DNA of 64,000 nucleotides from Halobacillus kuroshimensis DSM 18393 (GTDB lineage Bacteria; Bacillota; Bacilli; Bacillales; Halobacillaceae), in contig NZ_AUDY01000008.1 of assembly GCF_000425705.1 (NCBI RefSeq), forward strand, positions 806,001-870,000. The letters are read 5' to 3'. The translations under genes and the position numbers were made by a program. Shown here piece by piece: positions 6,785 through 16,542 of this stretch. Position 1 is the stretch's first letter. The number at the start of each line of letters is the position of its first letter. Below the pieces are notes generated by a model that had not been told where the DNA came from, made no database searches, and saw only the letters and a program-made list of their open reading frames with translations.

Positions 6785-8740
6785 TTGTCGAGTCAAAATC
6801 ATACGTATTCAGATGATTCTATACAAGTATTGGAGGGGCTGGAGGCTGTCCGGAAGCGACCGGGGATGTATATTGGATCTACGGACCACCGCGGTCTTCA
6901 TCACCTCGTCCACGAAATCGTGGATAACGCCATCGATGAAGCTTTATCTGGATTCGGACAAAAGATGACGGTTACCCTTCATAAAGATGGAAGCGTTTCT
7001 GTGCAGGATGAAGCCCGCGGCATGCCTGTAGGGATGCATAAAACCGGTAAGCCGACACCGGAAGTGATTTTAACTGTTTTACACGCCGGAGGTAAATTCG
7101 GCCAGGGCGGATACAAATCCTCCGGCGGTCTCCACGGCGTCGGAGCATCCGTTGTTAATGCTTTATCCGAATGGCTGGAAGTTCATATCTGCCGTGATGG
7201 GGAGAAGTACTACCAGCGTTTTGAAAAAGGGGGCGTGCCTGTTACCTCCCTGGAAAAAAAGGGAGCCACACGCAAAACAGGGACAACCATCCGGTTTAAG
7301 CCGGACCCTGAAATTTTTTCTGTAACGAAGTTTAATTTTGAAACCCTTTCGGAAAGACTGAGAGAAGCGGCTTTTCTTCTGAAAGGCTTTCGTATCGTCT
7401 TAGTCGATGAGCGGAAAGGTGGAGAAAAAGAGGAATACCAGTATGATGACGGACTGGTTTCATTCGTTAAGTATTTAAATGAAGAGAAAGACACCCTTCA
7501 TCACGTCGTATCGTTTGAGGGCATACAGTCAGAGATAGAAGTGGACTTTGCGTTTCAGTTTAACGATGGATTCGCAGAAAATATTCTTTCCTTCGTCAAC
7601 AACGTTCGTACAAAGGATGGCGGCACGCATGAATCGGGAGCGAAGACAGCCGTTACCCGGGTGTTTAATGATTATGCACGCAGAACCCAGCTGTTGAAGG
7701 AAAAAGATAAGAACCTTGAAGGAAACGATATCAGGGAAGGCTTTACAGCGATCATATCAGCAAGAATCCCTGAGGAGCTTCTTCAGTTTGAAGGCCAGAC
7801 GAAAAGCAAGCTGGGGACATCCGAAGCCCGTTCTGCTGTTGACAGTGTTGTAGCCGAGAAACTCACGTATTTCCTTGAGGAAAATCCCGATTCGGCCTCG
7901 ATGCTGATTAAAAAGGCGATCAGGGCGAAAGAAGCAAGGGAAGCCGCGAGGAAAGCGAGAGAAGACGCCCGTTCCGGTAAGAAAAAGAAGCGGAAGGATA
8001 CGCTTTTAAGTGGAAAGCTGACTCCGGCGCAGTCAAAAAATGCAGAGAAAAACGAACTGTATCTTGTAGAGGGGGACTCTGCGGGCGGTTCAGCCAAACA
8101 GGGGCGTGACCGCAAATTCCAGGCTGTTCTTCCTCTCCGCGGTAAAGTCATAAATACAGAGAAAGCTAAAATTGCGGATATCTTTAAAAACGAAGAGATT
8201 TCTACGATTATTCATACCATCGGTGCAGGTGTCGGAGGGGATTTCACCCTTGAGGACTGCAATTACGACAAAATTGTCATCATGACCGATGCGGATACAG
8301 ATGGTGCCCACATCCAGGTACTGCTGCTTACCTTCTTTTACCGCTATATGCGGCCCTTAGTGGAAGCAGGGAAAGTGTTCATCGCTCTTCCACCGCTTTA
8401 TAAAGTTTCCAAAGGCAAAGGAAAGAAAGAGAAAACCGAATACGCCTGGGATGAGGATGGTATGCAGAAAATACTGAAGGAATTCAAAAATGGGTATACG
8501 ATACAGCGCTACAAAGGTCTTGGTGAAATGAACGCCGACCAGCTGTGGGAAACGACCATGAATCCAGAATCCAGAACGCTGATCCGGGTAACAATTGATG
8601 ATATTGCCCGTGTGGAACGAAGAGTTACGACATTGATGGGAGACAAAGTAGAACCTCGCCGAAAATGGATTGAATCCCACGTTGCCTTCGGTCTTGAAGA
8701 CGAAGCAAACATTCTGGAAAACGATAAAATCCAATCATAA
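6785..8740 (+). CDS. parE: DNA topoisomerase IV subunit B
   Basis: A 651-residue type IIA topoisomerase ATPase subunit that drives decatenation of replicated chromosomes together with ParC. Visible in order are the GHKL ATPase (EIVDNAIDEA, Mg-binding Asn; GGLHGVGASVVNALS ATP lid), the transducer domain, and the Toprim domain (LVEGDSAGGSA; MTDADTDGAHI with the metal-binding Asp pair). It lacks the C-terminal insert of Gram-negative GyrB. Start is a TTG at 6785 with AAAGGAG about 11 bp upstream. It forms an operon with parC 15 bp downstream. Confidence 0.97.
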   Translation: MSSQNHTYSDDSIQVLEGLEAVRKRPGMYIGSTDHRGLHHLVHEIVDNAIDEALSGFGQKMTVTLHKDGSVSVQDEARGMPVGMHKTGKPTPEVILTVLHAGGKFGQGGYKSSGGLHGVGASVVNALSEWLEVHICRDGEKYYQRFEKGGVPVTSLEKKGATRKTGTTIRFKPDPEIFSVTKFNFETLSERLREAAFLLKGFRIVLVDERKGGEKEEYQYDDGLVSFVKYLNEEKDTLHHVVSFEGIQSEIEVDFAFQFNDGFAENILSFVNNVRTKDGGTHESGAKTAVTRVFNDYARRTQLLKEKDKNLEGNDIREGFTAIISARIPEELLQFEGQTKSKLGTSEARSAVDSVVAEKLTYFLEENPDSASMLIKKAIRAKEAREAARKAREDARSGKKKKRKDTLLSGKLTPAQSKNAEKNELYLVEGDSAGGSAKQGRDRKFQAVLPLRGKVINTEKAKIADIFKNEEISTIIHTIGAGVGGDFTLEDCNYDKIVIMTDADTDGAHIQVLLLTFFYRYMRPLVEAGKVFIALPPLYKVSKGKGKKEKTEYAWDEDGMQKILKEFKNGYTIQRYKGLGEMNADQLWETTMNPESRTLIRVTIDDIARVERRVTTLMGDKVEPRRKWIESHVAFGLEDEANILENDKIQS

Positions 8741-8755
8741 AAGGGGGACGTTCTG

Positions 8756-11215
8756 TTGGCAGAGGCAGAGAAGTTTTTAGATTTACCTTTAGAGGAAGTT
8801 CTCGGAGACCGTTTCGGGAGATACAGTAAATATATTATCCAGGAAAGGGCCCTCCCTGATGCCAGGGACGGGCTTAAGCCTGTTCAGCGGAGAATCCTGT
8901 ATGCCATGCATCAGGAGAAGAATACGCACGATAAAGCGTACCGGAAATCCGCAAAAACGGTGGGTACCGTTATTGGTAATTATCACCCACACGGTGATAC
9001 ATCGGTGTATGATGCCATGGTACGTCTGAGTCAGACATGGAAAGTACGCAAACCGCTTGTGGAAATGCACGGAAACAACGGAAGTGTCGACGGCGACCCG
9101 CCGGCTGCCATGCGTTATACAGAAGCAAGGCTTTCTGCGATATCGTCTGAACTGCTGCGGGATATAGAGAAGCAGACCGTTGAATTCATCCCAAACTTCG
9201 ATGACACGATTGAAGAGCCGACGGTGCTCCCAGCGAAGTTTCCCAACCTGCTGGTGAATGGATCCACAGGAATTTCAGCCGGATATGCAACTGAAATTCC
9301 CTCCCATAACCTTGGCGAGGTCATTGACGCGGTCATCATGAAAATTGATAAGCCTGAGGCGGAAGTATCGGAGCTGATGACCAAATTAAAAGGTCCGGAC
9401 TTTTCCACTGGAGGAATCATTCAAGGCGTAGACGGAATCAAAAAAGCCTATGAAACAGGGAAAGGGAAAATCATTGTCCGCGGCCGGGCGGAGATCCAGG
9501 AACAGCGGGGCGGACGGGAACAGATCGTCATAGATGAAATCCCATTTGAAGTCAACAAGGCCAGCATGGTTAAGCGGATGGATGAACTCCGTATCGATAA
9601 AAAAGTGGAGGGCATTGCAGAAGTACGTGATGAAACAGACCGTACAGGCCTGCGCGTTGTCATTGAATTGAAAAAAGATGCCAACAGTGAAGGTGTCCTG
9701 AATTACTTATACAAGCATACCGACCTTCAAATATCCTATAACTTCAACATGGTCGCGATCCATGACCGGACTCCGAAGCTTCTCAATCTTCCGATGATGC
9801 TCGATGCCTATATCGCACACCAGAAAGAAGTCGTGACCAGGCAGTCCATTTATGACTTGAATAAAGCGAAACGCCGTGCGCACATTGTGGAAGGATTGAT
9901 CAAAGCGATTTCAATCCTCGATGATGTCATCACTACAATTCGTGCGTCTAAAGATAAGGCAGATGCCAAGGCCCGGCTGATCCAGGAGTACGCCTTCAGT
10001 GAGGAACAGGCGGAAGCGATTGTAACCTTGCAGCTGTACCGCTTGACAAACACAGACATTACAGCTCTCCAAGCGGAAGCGGAAGAGTTAAGGAAGCAGA
10101 TTGAAGAGCTCGAAAAGCTTCTCACAAGTGAGCGGGAAATGCTGAAAGTAATCAAGTCCGACCTGCGGGCCATGAAGAAAAAATACAAAGATGACCGCTT
10201 AACAAAAATCGAAGATAAAGTGCAGGAACTGAAAGTGGACTTGGATGTGATGGTGGCCAGTGAAGATGTCCTCGTTTCCATTACAAAACACGGCTACATC
10301 AAACGGACGAGTTTACGATCCTACGCCGCATCAAATGGCGAGGATTTTGCTTTGAAGGACGGCGACCACCTGCTGCGACTGGTGGAAATGAATACAACCG
10401 ATACGATTCTGCTGTTCACGAACTTAGGCAAGTACCTGTTTCTTCCTGTTCATAAACTGACGGATATCCGCTGGAAGGATTTAGGTCAGTTTATATCCAA
10501 CATCGTTCAGGTTGAAAAAGACGAATATCTTGTAGAAGCTATTCCAATACGGGAATTCAATGATGAGGATTTCCTGATGTTCTTTACGAAAAACGGCATG
10601 GTTAAAAAGAGTGAACTTCGTCTGTATCAGGCGCAGCGGCATTCTAAAGCCCTCGTAGCTGTTAATCTGAAAGGCGATGATGAAGTCGTCGATGTTTATA
10701 TGACAGATGGGACAGGAGAGATTTTCCTCACCTCCAGCAAAGGTTACGGCCTATGGTATAAGGAAGATGAAGTCAATATCGTTGGACAGCGGGCGGCCGG
10801 CGTAAAAGCTATGACATTGAAAGAAGGCGAACGAGTCGTGTCCGGACAGATTTTCAAAGCGGAAGAAGACCCTTCGATCGTCATGACCACTCACCGCGGG
10901 GCTGCCAAACGGATGAGACTGAAGGAATTCGATCGTACGTCCAGAGCCAAACGGGGCGTGATTATGCTTCGGGAGCTGAAGAAAGATCCGCATCAAATTG
11001 TAGATGTTCACCTCGTTCAAAGGGAAGACCAGGTTGTACTCATGACAGAAAAGCAGGAGACGACGACGGTTAATCCGATGGACTTGAAAGCGAATGACCG
11101 GTACAGCAACGGATCTTACGTCCTCGATGTAGATCAAAAAGGAAGTGTTGTCGAATCTTGGGTGAAACCGGGGTACGAAGCACCTTTCAAGCTGGAAGAT
11201 GAAAACAGCCAGTAA
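8756..11215 (+). CDS. parC: DNA topoisomerase IV subunit A
   Basis: An 819-residue breakage-reunion subunit. The catalytic Tyr is Tyr121 in AAMRYTEARLS. The winged-helix quinolone-determining region reads HPHGDTSVYDAMVR, so the positions equivalent to E. coli ParC Ser80 and Glu84 are Thr82 and Asp86. The C-terminal part from about residue 500 has the beta-pinwheel repeats (for example GYIKRTSLRSY and NGMVKKSELR) that bind and bend DNA. Start is TTG at 8756 after AAGGGGG. It ends in a strong terminator. Confidence 0.97.
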   Translation: MAEAEKFLDLPLEEVLGDRFGRYSKYIIQERALPDARDGLKPVQRRILYAMHQEKNTHDKAYRKSAKTVGTVIGNYHPHGDTSVYDAMVRLSQTWKVRKPLVEMHGNNGSVDGDPPAAMRYTEARLSAISSELLRDIEKQTVEFIPNFDDTIEEPTVLPAKFPNLLVNGSTGISAGYATEIPSHNLGEVIDAVIMKIDKPEAEVSELMTKLKGPDFSTGGIIQGVDGIKKAYETGKGKIIVRGRAEIQEQRGGREQIVIDEIPFEVNKASMVKRMDELRIDKKVEGIAEVRDETDRTGLRVVIELKKDANSEGVLNYLYKHTDLQISYNFNMVAIHDRTPKLLNLPMMLDAYIAHQKEVVTRQSIYDLNKAKRRAHIVEGLIKAISILDDVITTIRASKDKADAKARLIQEYAFSEEQAEAIVTLQLYRLTNTDITALQAEAEELRKQIEELEKLLTSEREMLKVIKSDLRAMKKKYKDDRLTKIEDKVQELKVDLDVMVASEDVLVSITKHGYIKRTSLRSYAASNGEDFALKDGDHLLRLVEMNTTDTILLFTNLGKYLFLPVHKLTDIRWKDLGQFISNIVQVEKDEYLVEAIPIREFNDEDFLMFFTKNGMVKKSELRLYQAQRHSKALVAVNLKGDDEVVDVYMTDGTGEIFLTSSKGYGLWYKEDEVNIVGQRAAGVKAMTLKEGERVVSGQIFKAEEDPSIVMTTHRGAAKRMRLKEFDRTSRAKRGVIMLRELKKDPHQIVDVHLVQREDQVVLMTEKQETTTVNPMDLKANDRYSNGSYVLDVDQKGSVVESWVKPGYEAPFKLEDENSQ

Positions 11216-11220
11216 AAACC

Positions 11221-11264
11221 AACGCGGAAGGTTCATGAGCTTTGAACCTTCCGCGTTCTTTATT
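11221..11264 (+). terminator. Terminator of parEC
   Basis: A 15-bp perfect stem (11221-11235 with 11243-11257) followed by CTTTATT. Confidence 0.9.
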
Positions 11265-11267
11265 CAA

Positions 11268-11294
11268 ACTTAGTAGCAACTCCGATATATAAAA
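11268..11294 (+). repeat. Dispersed intergenic repeat, copy 1
   Basis: Core ACTTAGTAGCAACTCCGATA followed by TATAAAA, in the parC-tetR gap. Three other copies are at 26245, 32673 (reverse) and 35358 (reverse). Not part of any gene. Confidence 0.75.
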
Positions 11295-11431
11295 CAAAAA
11301 AAACATCAATAAGAAAAAACCGGAAAGTCAAAAGGATTCACGTTTTTGGCACAGGAAAGAATTTGGATATGATTGTATTTTCAAAATACTATGATAAAAT
11401 GAAGGTATATTCAGTTGAAGGGAGATGATGT

Positions 11432-12061
11432 ATGAGCCGCTTACGCAGCACCATTCTCGAAACTTCTCTGCAGTTATTTGATGAGCACGGCTTTCACGGC
11501 GTGACGGTTAACCAGATTGTAGCAGCCTCGGGGACATCCAAAGGGGGCTTTTACCACCACTTTCAATCCAAGGATGAACTTTTATTTGTGATTCATGACA
11601 CCTTTATTACATACGTATTGAAAGAGGCTGGAGCAGCCAACGTGATTCACACCTCACCAACAGCCAAAATACAGGCTGTCATCCATTCTTTTGTAAAAGT
11701 CTTTGATTTATACAAACCACATATTTCTGTATTCTATCAGGAAAGCACCTACTTAAAGCCTGCGTACGAGGAGAAAATCAAAAAGAAAAGGGATGAATTT
11801 AAAGACATCATTTTCGGGATTATTCATGAAGGTCAGGCGGGTGGTGATTTTAGAAAAGAACTTCCTCTTGAGGTAACCGCTATGGCTGTCTTAGGGATGG
11901 TCAATTGGATTTACAAGTGGTATCAGCAGGATGGAAGGTATTCCATTGATGAAATTGCGGAAGTGTATATTGATTTGATCCTTCATTTTTTACTGCCCGG
12001 AAGCAGCGAGCAGCTCATGCGTCATATGAATAAAGTCCCTTTTTTTTACGATGTTAAGTAA
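11432..12061 (+). CDS. TetR-family regulator of the leucine/isovalerate degradation operon
   Basis: A 209-residue TetR/AcrR regulator. The N-terminal helix-turn-helix is clear: [21 protein letters not shown] around residues 26-46. The C-terminal domain is a typical helical ligand pocket. It is transcribed in the same direction as, and just ahead of, the yngJ-type operon, and a palindrome lies in the promoter between them. It is therefore the likely repressor of that operon, probably relieved by an acyl-CoA intermediate (inference from comparable TetR regulators of acyl-CoA catabolism). The B. subtilis operon is driven by SigmaE with no such gene, so control differs here. Confidence 0.85.
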   Translation: MSRLRSTILETSLQLFDEHGFHGVTVNQIVAASGTSKGGFYHHFQSKDELLFVIHDTFITYVLKEAGAANVIHTSPTAKIQAVIHSFVKVFDLYKPHISVFYQESTYLKPAYEEKIKKKRDEFKDIIFGIIHEGQAGGDFRKELPLEVTAMAVLGMVNWIYKWYQQDGRYSIDEIAEVYIDLILHFLLPGSSEQLMRHMNKVPFFYDVK

Positions 12062-12084
12062 ACGCTTTCATTCTTTTTGTGTGC

Positions 12085-12112
12085 TTTACAGACCAACCAG
12101 TCGGTCTATAAC
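12085..12112 (+). promoter_or_regulatory. yngJ operon promoter with TetR operator in the spacer
   Basis: TTTACA (12085-12090), 16-bp spacer, TATAAC (12107-12112). The 18-bp imperfect palindrome AGACCAACCAGTCGGTCT spans 12090-12107, so it fills the whole spacer. The GACC-N8-GGTC form is typical for TetR-family operators. It lies 20 bp before the acyl-CoA dehydrogenase RBS. Confidence 0.8.
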
Positions 12113-12131
12113 TTCAGCAAGGGGGAGTAAA

Positions 12132-13274
12132 ATGAACTTTGAACTGACGAAGGAACAGGAAATGACACGGAAAATGGTGCGGGATTTTGCGAATGACGTT
12201 ATTGCACCAAGAGCGGTGGATATTGATCGAAATGCGGAGTTTCCGAAGGACATTTTCGATGAGATGGGGAGACTCGGTCTGCTTGGCATTCCATTTCCTG
12301 AGGAGTACGGCGGATCCGGCGGAGATACGGTTACGTACGCTTTGGCTGTTGAGGAAATCGGACGTGTATGCGGATCGACAGGGTTGAGTTATGCTGCAGC
12401 GGTATCTCTTGGAGCAAGTCCCATCTATTATTTCGGCACCGAAGAGCAGAAACAGGAATATCTTATCCCGCTTGCTAAAGGAGAAGGACTTGCTTCATTT
12501 GGTTTAACAGAGCCAAATGCAGGTTCGGATGCCGGCGGTACGAAAACACGCGCTGAATTAGTGGGGGATCATTATGTGATCAATGGAGAGAAATGCTGGA
12601 TTACCAATGCGGAGTATGCCAGGTCCATTACGGTTACGGCAGTATCGGGAAAGCGTGAGGACGGGAAAAACATCATTTCCGCGTTTATCATTCCCAAAGA
12701 CACCAAAGGAATGAAAATTACCAGCCCTTACGAAAAAATGGGCGTCCGCGGTTCCAATACTTCAGAAATCATATTGGAAGATGTGAAAGTACCGAAGGAA
12801 AACATCCTCGGTGATCCTTCCAAAGGGTTTCATCAGTTTTTGTATACATTGGATGGCGGCCGTATATCCATTGCTGCCCTTGCTGTCGGAATTGCTCAGG
12901 CATCTTTGGATAAAGCCCTTGCCTACGCGAAGGAACGGAAGCAGTTCGGGCAGTCCATATCAAAATTTCAAGCCATTCAATTTAAACTGGCCGATATGGC
13001 CATGGAAGTGGAGCTTGCAAGAAACATGGTGTTGAAAGCCGCTTGGTTAAAGGATCAGAAAAAGGATTTCACGAAGGAATCCGCATATGCGAAACTTTTC
13101 GCCTCTGAAACAGCGTTCCGTTCATCCAATCAAGCCATTCAAATCCACGGCGGGTATGGATACATGAGGGAATATGAAGTCGAACGTTTTCTAAGAGACG
13201 CTAAGCTTCTTGAAATAGGAGAAGGAACATCTGAAATTCAGCGTATGGTCATCGCACGCCAGCTGGGATGTTAA
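12132..13274 (+). CDS. yngJ: Acyl-CoA dehydrogenase (YngJ; probable isovaleryl-CoA dehydrogenase)
   Basis: A 380-residue FAD-dependent acyl-CoA dehydrogenase. Family signatures are [15 protein letters not shown] (flavin site) and the C-terminal [22 protein letters not shown] with [15 protein letters not shown]. The catalytic base in this subfamily is a Glu. The operon context (methylcrotonyl-CoA carboxylase, hydratase, HMG-CoA lyase) points to oxidation of isovaleryl-CoA to 3-methylcrotonyl-CoA. Start ATG 12132 follows a GGGGGAG ribosome site; an upstream in-frame extension lacks one and would run through the promoter. Confidence 0.92.
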   Translation: MNFELTKEQEMTRKMVRDFANDVIAPRAVDIDRNAEFPKDIFDEMGRLGLLGIPFPEEYGGSGGDTVTYALAVEEIGRVCGSTGLSYAAAVSLGASPIYYFGTEEQKQEYLIPLAKGEGLASFGLTEPNAGSDAGGTKTRAELVGDHYVINGEKCWITNAEYARSITVTAVSGKREDGKNIISAFIIPKDTKGMKITSPYEKMGVRGSNTSEIILEDVKVPKENILGDPSKGFHQFLYTLDGGRISIAALAVGIAQASLDKALAYAKERKQFGQSISKFQAIQFKLADMAMEVELARNMVLKAAWLKDQKKDFTKESAYAKLFASETAFRSSNQAIQIHGGYGYMREYEVERFLRDAKLLEIGEGTSEIQRMVIARQLGC

Positions 13275-13292
13275 TTGAAGGAGGATGAGAGA

Positions 13293-14933
13293 ATGACACT
13301 ACTCGAACAAACAGTCGGACAGCTGTTGGAGGAAAAGGCTTCGCTTTATCCAGATCAGGAAGCTTATGTGTATCCGGAAAAAGGGATTCGCAAAACGTAT
13401 GCGGCGTTTAATGAAGAAGCTGATGCAGCCGCAAAGGGACTGATGGCTTTAGGGTTAGAAAAAGGCGATCATCTGGCTGTTTGGTCTGATAATAAGCCGG
13501 AGTGGCTGATCACACAGTTCGCTTCAGGGAAAATGGGCGGTGTGCTCGTTACCGTAAATACCAACTACCGTGCGCAGGAGCTTGAATATTTGTTGAAACA
13601 GTCGGATGCCTCTACGCTCATTCTTGCTGAGGACTTCCGCGGGGCCTCCTACATGAACATTTTGAAGGAAATCTGCCCGGAACTGGAATACTCAGAAAAA
13701 GGCAGCCTGCAGAGTGAACGGCTCCCTTTTTTAAAAAATGTCGTTGTTCTGAGCGATACCCCGCATAAAGGGTGCTACTCCTGGCAGGACGTTGTCGATA
13801 TGGGGATGACCATCAAGGACGAGGAGCTTGAGGCAAGAAAACAGTCACTGGCTTCCACAGATGTCATCAACATGCAGTACACCTCAGGCACGACCGGCTT
13901 TCCTAAAGGAGTCATGCTCTCCCATTATAATATTGTGAACAACGGAAATCAGGTGGCAGGCAGCATGAATCTGACGCATCAGGATCGTTTATGCATACCT
14001 GTACCGTTTTTCCACTGCTTCGGATGTGTCCTGGGCACGCTTGCTGCGGTATCCAAAGGCGCGGCAATGGTCATTTTAGAACAGTTTGAACCGAAAAAGG
14101 TTCTGCAGGCTGTGAAGGATGAGGCATGCACAGCCCTGCATGGGGTCCCGACGATGTTTATCGCAGAACTCAATCACCCAGAGTTCGAAGACTTAAAACC
14201 TACGACTCTCCGCACAGGTATTATGGCGGGTTCGACATGCCCGATGGAAGTCATGAAAAATGTCATTCATAAAATGGGGGCGGAGGAAATTACGATTGCT
14301 TACGGGCAGACCGAGTCCTCCCCAGTCATCACCCAGACCAATGTTCATGATCCTGTCCACCTGCGGGTAAGCAGTGTCGGCCGTCCTCACCCTAATGTAG
14401 AAGTGAAAATCATTGAACCAGCTACGGGTGAAGAAGTGGATCCGGGGATACCAGGAGAGCTTTGTACGCGGGGCTATCTTGTGATGGAAGGCTATTACAA
14501 AAACGAGGAAGCGACAAGCGCAGCCATAGATCCTGATGGATGGCTCCATACCGGGGATCTCGCTGTCAGGGATAAAGAGGGCTATATTGAAATAACCGGA
14601 AGGATGAAAGACATGATTATCCGCGGCGGAGAAAATGTGTATCCAAGGGAAATCGAAGAATTTCTGTATCAGCATCCCGATGTCCAGGATGTCCAGGTCG
14701 TCGGTGTACCGGATGAAACGTACGGGGAAGAGATTATGGCCTGGATCATTCCAAAAGAAGATACGAAAATAAATGAAAGCGATATCAAAGAATTTTGTGA
14801 AGGCCGGATTTCCAAACATAAAATCCCGCGTTATATCTTATTTACGCAGGAATACCCGATGACTGCCAGCGGAAAAATCCAGAAATTCAGATTGAGGGAA
14901 AATGCCCTTGATCTATTGCAGACAGGAAAATAA
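13293..14933 (+). CDS. yngI: AMP-forming acyl-CoA synthetase (YngI)
   Basis: A 546-residue ANL-superfamily ligase that activates a carboxylic acid through an acyl-adenylate. It has the P-loop YTSGTTGFPKGVML, the adenine motif YGQTESSP, GWLHTGDLA, and the C-terminal catalytic Lys in TASGKIQKF. In this operon it probably activates branched or short/medium acids feeding the pathway. A TTG at 13275 would place the AAGGAGG inside the frame; the ATG at 13293 is the better start. About 18 bp separate it from yngJ. Confidence 0.92.
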   Translation: MTLLEQTVGQLLEEKASLYPDQEAYVYPEKGIRKTYAAFNEEADAAAKGLMALGLEKGDHLAVWSDNKPEWLITQFASGKMGGVLVTVNTNYRAQELEYLLKQSDASTLILAEDFRGASYMNILKEICPELEYSEKGSLQSERLPFLKNVVVLSDTPHKGCYSWQDVVDMGMTIKDEELEARKQSLASTDVINMQYTSGTTGFPKGVMLSHYNIVNNGNQVAGSMNLTHQDRLCIPVPFFHCFGCVLGTLAAVSKGAAMVILEQFEPKKVLQAVKDEACTALHGVPTMFIAELNHPEFEDLKPTTLRTGIMAGSTCPMEVMKNVIHKMGAEEITIAYGQTESSPVITQTNVHDPVHLRVSSVGRPHPNVEVKIIEPATGEEVDPGIPGELCTRGYLVMEGYYKNEEATSAAIDPDGWLHTGDLAVRDKEGYIEITGRMKDMIIRGGENVYPREIEEFLYQHPDVQDVQVVGVPDETYGEEIMAWIIPKEDTKINESDIKEFCEGRISKHKIPRYILFTQEYPMTASGKIQKFRLRENALDLLQTGK

Positions 14934-14945
14934 GGGAGGGATTGG

Positions 14946-16301
14946 ATGTTCAAAAAAATATTGATTGCCAACCGGGGGGAAATTGCCGCCCGGATCATAC
15001 GTACATGCCAGCGGATGCAGATCCAAACCGTTGCTGTTTATTCTGAAGCTGATCAACAGGCTCCTTTTGTAAAAATGGCGGACGAAAGTTATTTGATCGG
15101 AAAACCCAGGGTCAATGAGTCTTATTTGAACATCGATAAGATTTTGGAGGCGGCATTGAAATCCGGGGCTGAAGCGGTTCATCCGGGATACGGGTTGTTA
15201 AGTGAAAATGCGCCGTTTGCACAACGAGTAAAGGAAGCAGGCCTCACATTTATTGGACCTGAGGGAGATGTCATCGCGAAAATGGGAGACAAAATTGCTG
15301 CGCGTGCCGAAATGAAACAGGCCGGTGTGCCTGTCGTTCCAGGTACCGAAGAAGCAGTGACATCTGTAGAAGCAGCGAAAGCAGCAGCTCAAACGTTCGG
15401 ATATCCGGTCATGTTGAAGGCAGCTGCCGGCGGAGGCGGAATCGGTATGCAGGCCGTCCATTCCGATGAGGAGCTGGAAAAAGCCTTCGAAGGAAATTCC
15501 AAACGGGCCAAAGCATTTTTCGGAGACGGAAAAATGTTCATTGAAAAGTTAATCGAAGAGCCGCGGCACATCGAAATTCAGGTTCTTGCGGATCACCACG
15601 GCCATGCTGTTCATTTGTTTGAACGGGAATGCTCCATTCAAAGAAGGCATCAGAAAGTTGTAGAGGAAGCTCCTTCACCGTTCCTTTCAGAAAAAACACG
15701 TCAGGAAATGGGAGACAGTGCCATCAAGGCTGTGGAAAGTCTGCAATACACCAATGCGGGAACGATCGAATTTCTTGTGGACCGGAATGAAAACTATTAT
15801 TTCCTTGAAATGAACACCCGTCTGCAGGTGGAACACCCAGTAACAGAGGAAATATCAGGTGTGGATATTGTGGAACAGCAGCTGAAAATAGCCGCTGGTG
15901 ACAAACTTGAGCTTCATCAGGATGATCTGCAGATAAACGGACACGCGATTGAAGTACGGATCTATGCCGAGGATCCGAATACGTTTTATCCATCACCGGG
16001 GACGCTTTCCAACCTTGTGCTTCCGGAAGGGCCTGGAATCAGGCACGAACTGGCCGTGGAAAGCGGATCAGAGGTCACTCCATTCTATGATCCGATGATT
16101 GCTAAATTAGTCGTTCATGGCAGTGATCGAAACCAGGCTTCCGAACGGCTTGCCAAAGCTCTCCATGCCTATGAAATCGACGGAATCAAATGTAACCTGA
16201 CGATGTTAAAACGCATCATCACCCATGACAAGTTCCGTGAAGGAGATACAACAACAAGCTTCATTCAAAACTATTATCTACCTACTTTAACCAACCACTA
16301 A
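14946..16301 (+). CDS. yngH: Biotin carboxylase subunit of methylcrotonyl-CoA carboxylase (YngH)
   Basis: A 451-residue ATP-grasp biotin carboxylase. It begins FKKILIANRGEIAARIIRTC. The Gly-rich ATP lid is AAAGGGGIGM and the active site includes ECSIQRRHQKVVEEAPSP and EMNTRLQVEHPVTE. It carboxylates biotin on the carrier encoded next. Because a dedicated accC of fatty-acid synthesis is expected elsewhere and this copy sits with a non-AccA/D carboxyltransferase, it is assigned to methylcrotonyl-CoA carboxylation. Confidence 0.93.
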   Translation: MFKKILIANRGEIAARIIRTCQRMQIQTVAVYSEADQQAPFVKMADESYLIGKPRVNESYLNIDKILEAALKSGAEAVHPGYGLLSENAPFAQRVKEAGLTFIGPEGDVIAKMGDKIAARAEMKQAGVPVVPGTEEAVTSVEAAKAAAQTFGYPVMLKAAAGGGGIGMQAVHSDEELEKAFEGNSKRAKAFFGDGKMFIEKLIEEPRHIEIQVLADHHGHAVHLFERECSIQRRHQKVVEEAPSPFLSEKTRQEMGDSAIKAVESLQYTNAGTIEFLVDRNENYYFLEMNTRLQVEHPVTEEISGVDIVEQQLKIAAGDKLELHQDDLQINGHAIEVRIYAEDPNTFYPSPGTLSNLVLPEGPGIRHELAVESGSEVTPFYDPMIAKLVVHGSDRNQASERLAKALHAYEIDGIKCNLTMLKRIITHDKFREGDTTTSFIQNYYLPTLTNH

Positions 16302-16315
16302 AAGGAGGACTACAC

Positions 16316-16531
16316 ATGTTTGAAGTAAAAGCATCTATGGCAGGAAGTGTATGGAAAATCACAGCAGAAGAAGGGTCTAAGATCAATGATGGGGAGGATG
16401 TCGTTATCCTTGAATCGATGAAAATGGAAATCCCCATCCCCGCGGAAACGTCTGGTACGATCAAAGAGCTGAAAGTAAGCGAAGGGGACTTTGTCAACGA
16501 AGGCGATGTTATAGCCATTATTGAAGCATAG
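16316..16531 (+). CDS. yngHB: Biotin carboxyl carrier protein (YngHB)
   Basis: A 71-residue biotinyl/lipoyl domain protein. The biotin attachment site is the Lys in ESMKMEIP near residue 39. It shuttles carboxybiotin between the YngH carboxylase and the YngE transferase, in this system as a free-standing small protein. Preceded by AAAGGAGG; gaps to its neighbours are about 12-14 bp. Confidence 0.93.
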   Translation: MFEVKASMAGSVWKITAEEGSKINDGEDVVILESMKMEIPIPAETSGTIKELKVSEGDFVNEGDVIAIIEA

Positions 16532-16542
16532 GAGCGGATGGT

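Noticed and set aside
10751-11236. 161-codon - strand frame at the end of parC
   Set aside because: Antisense to the parC pinwheel domain and includes the parEC terminator.
11268-11294. Dispersed repeat as a B. subtilis RTP Ter site
   Set aside because: Orientation switching and location suggested it, but the sequence does not contain the Ter core (CTATGTACYAAAT).
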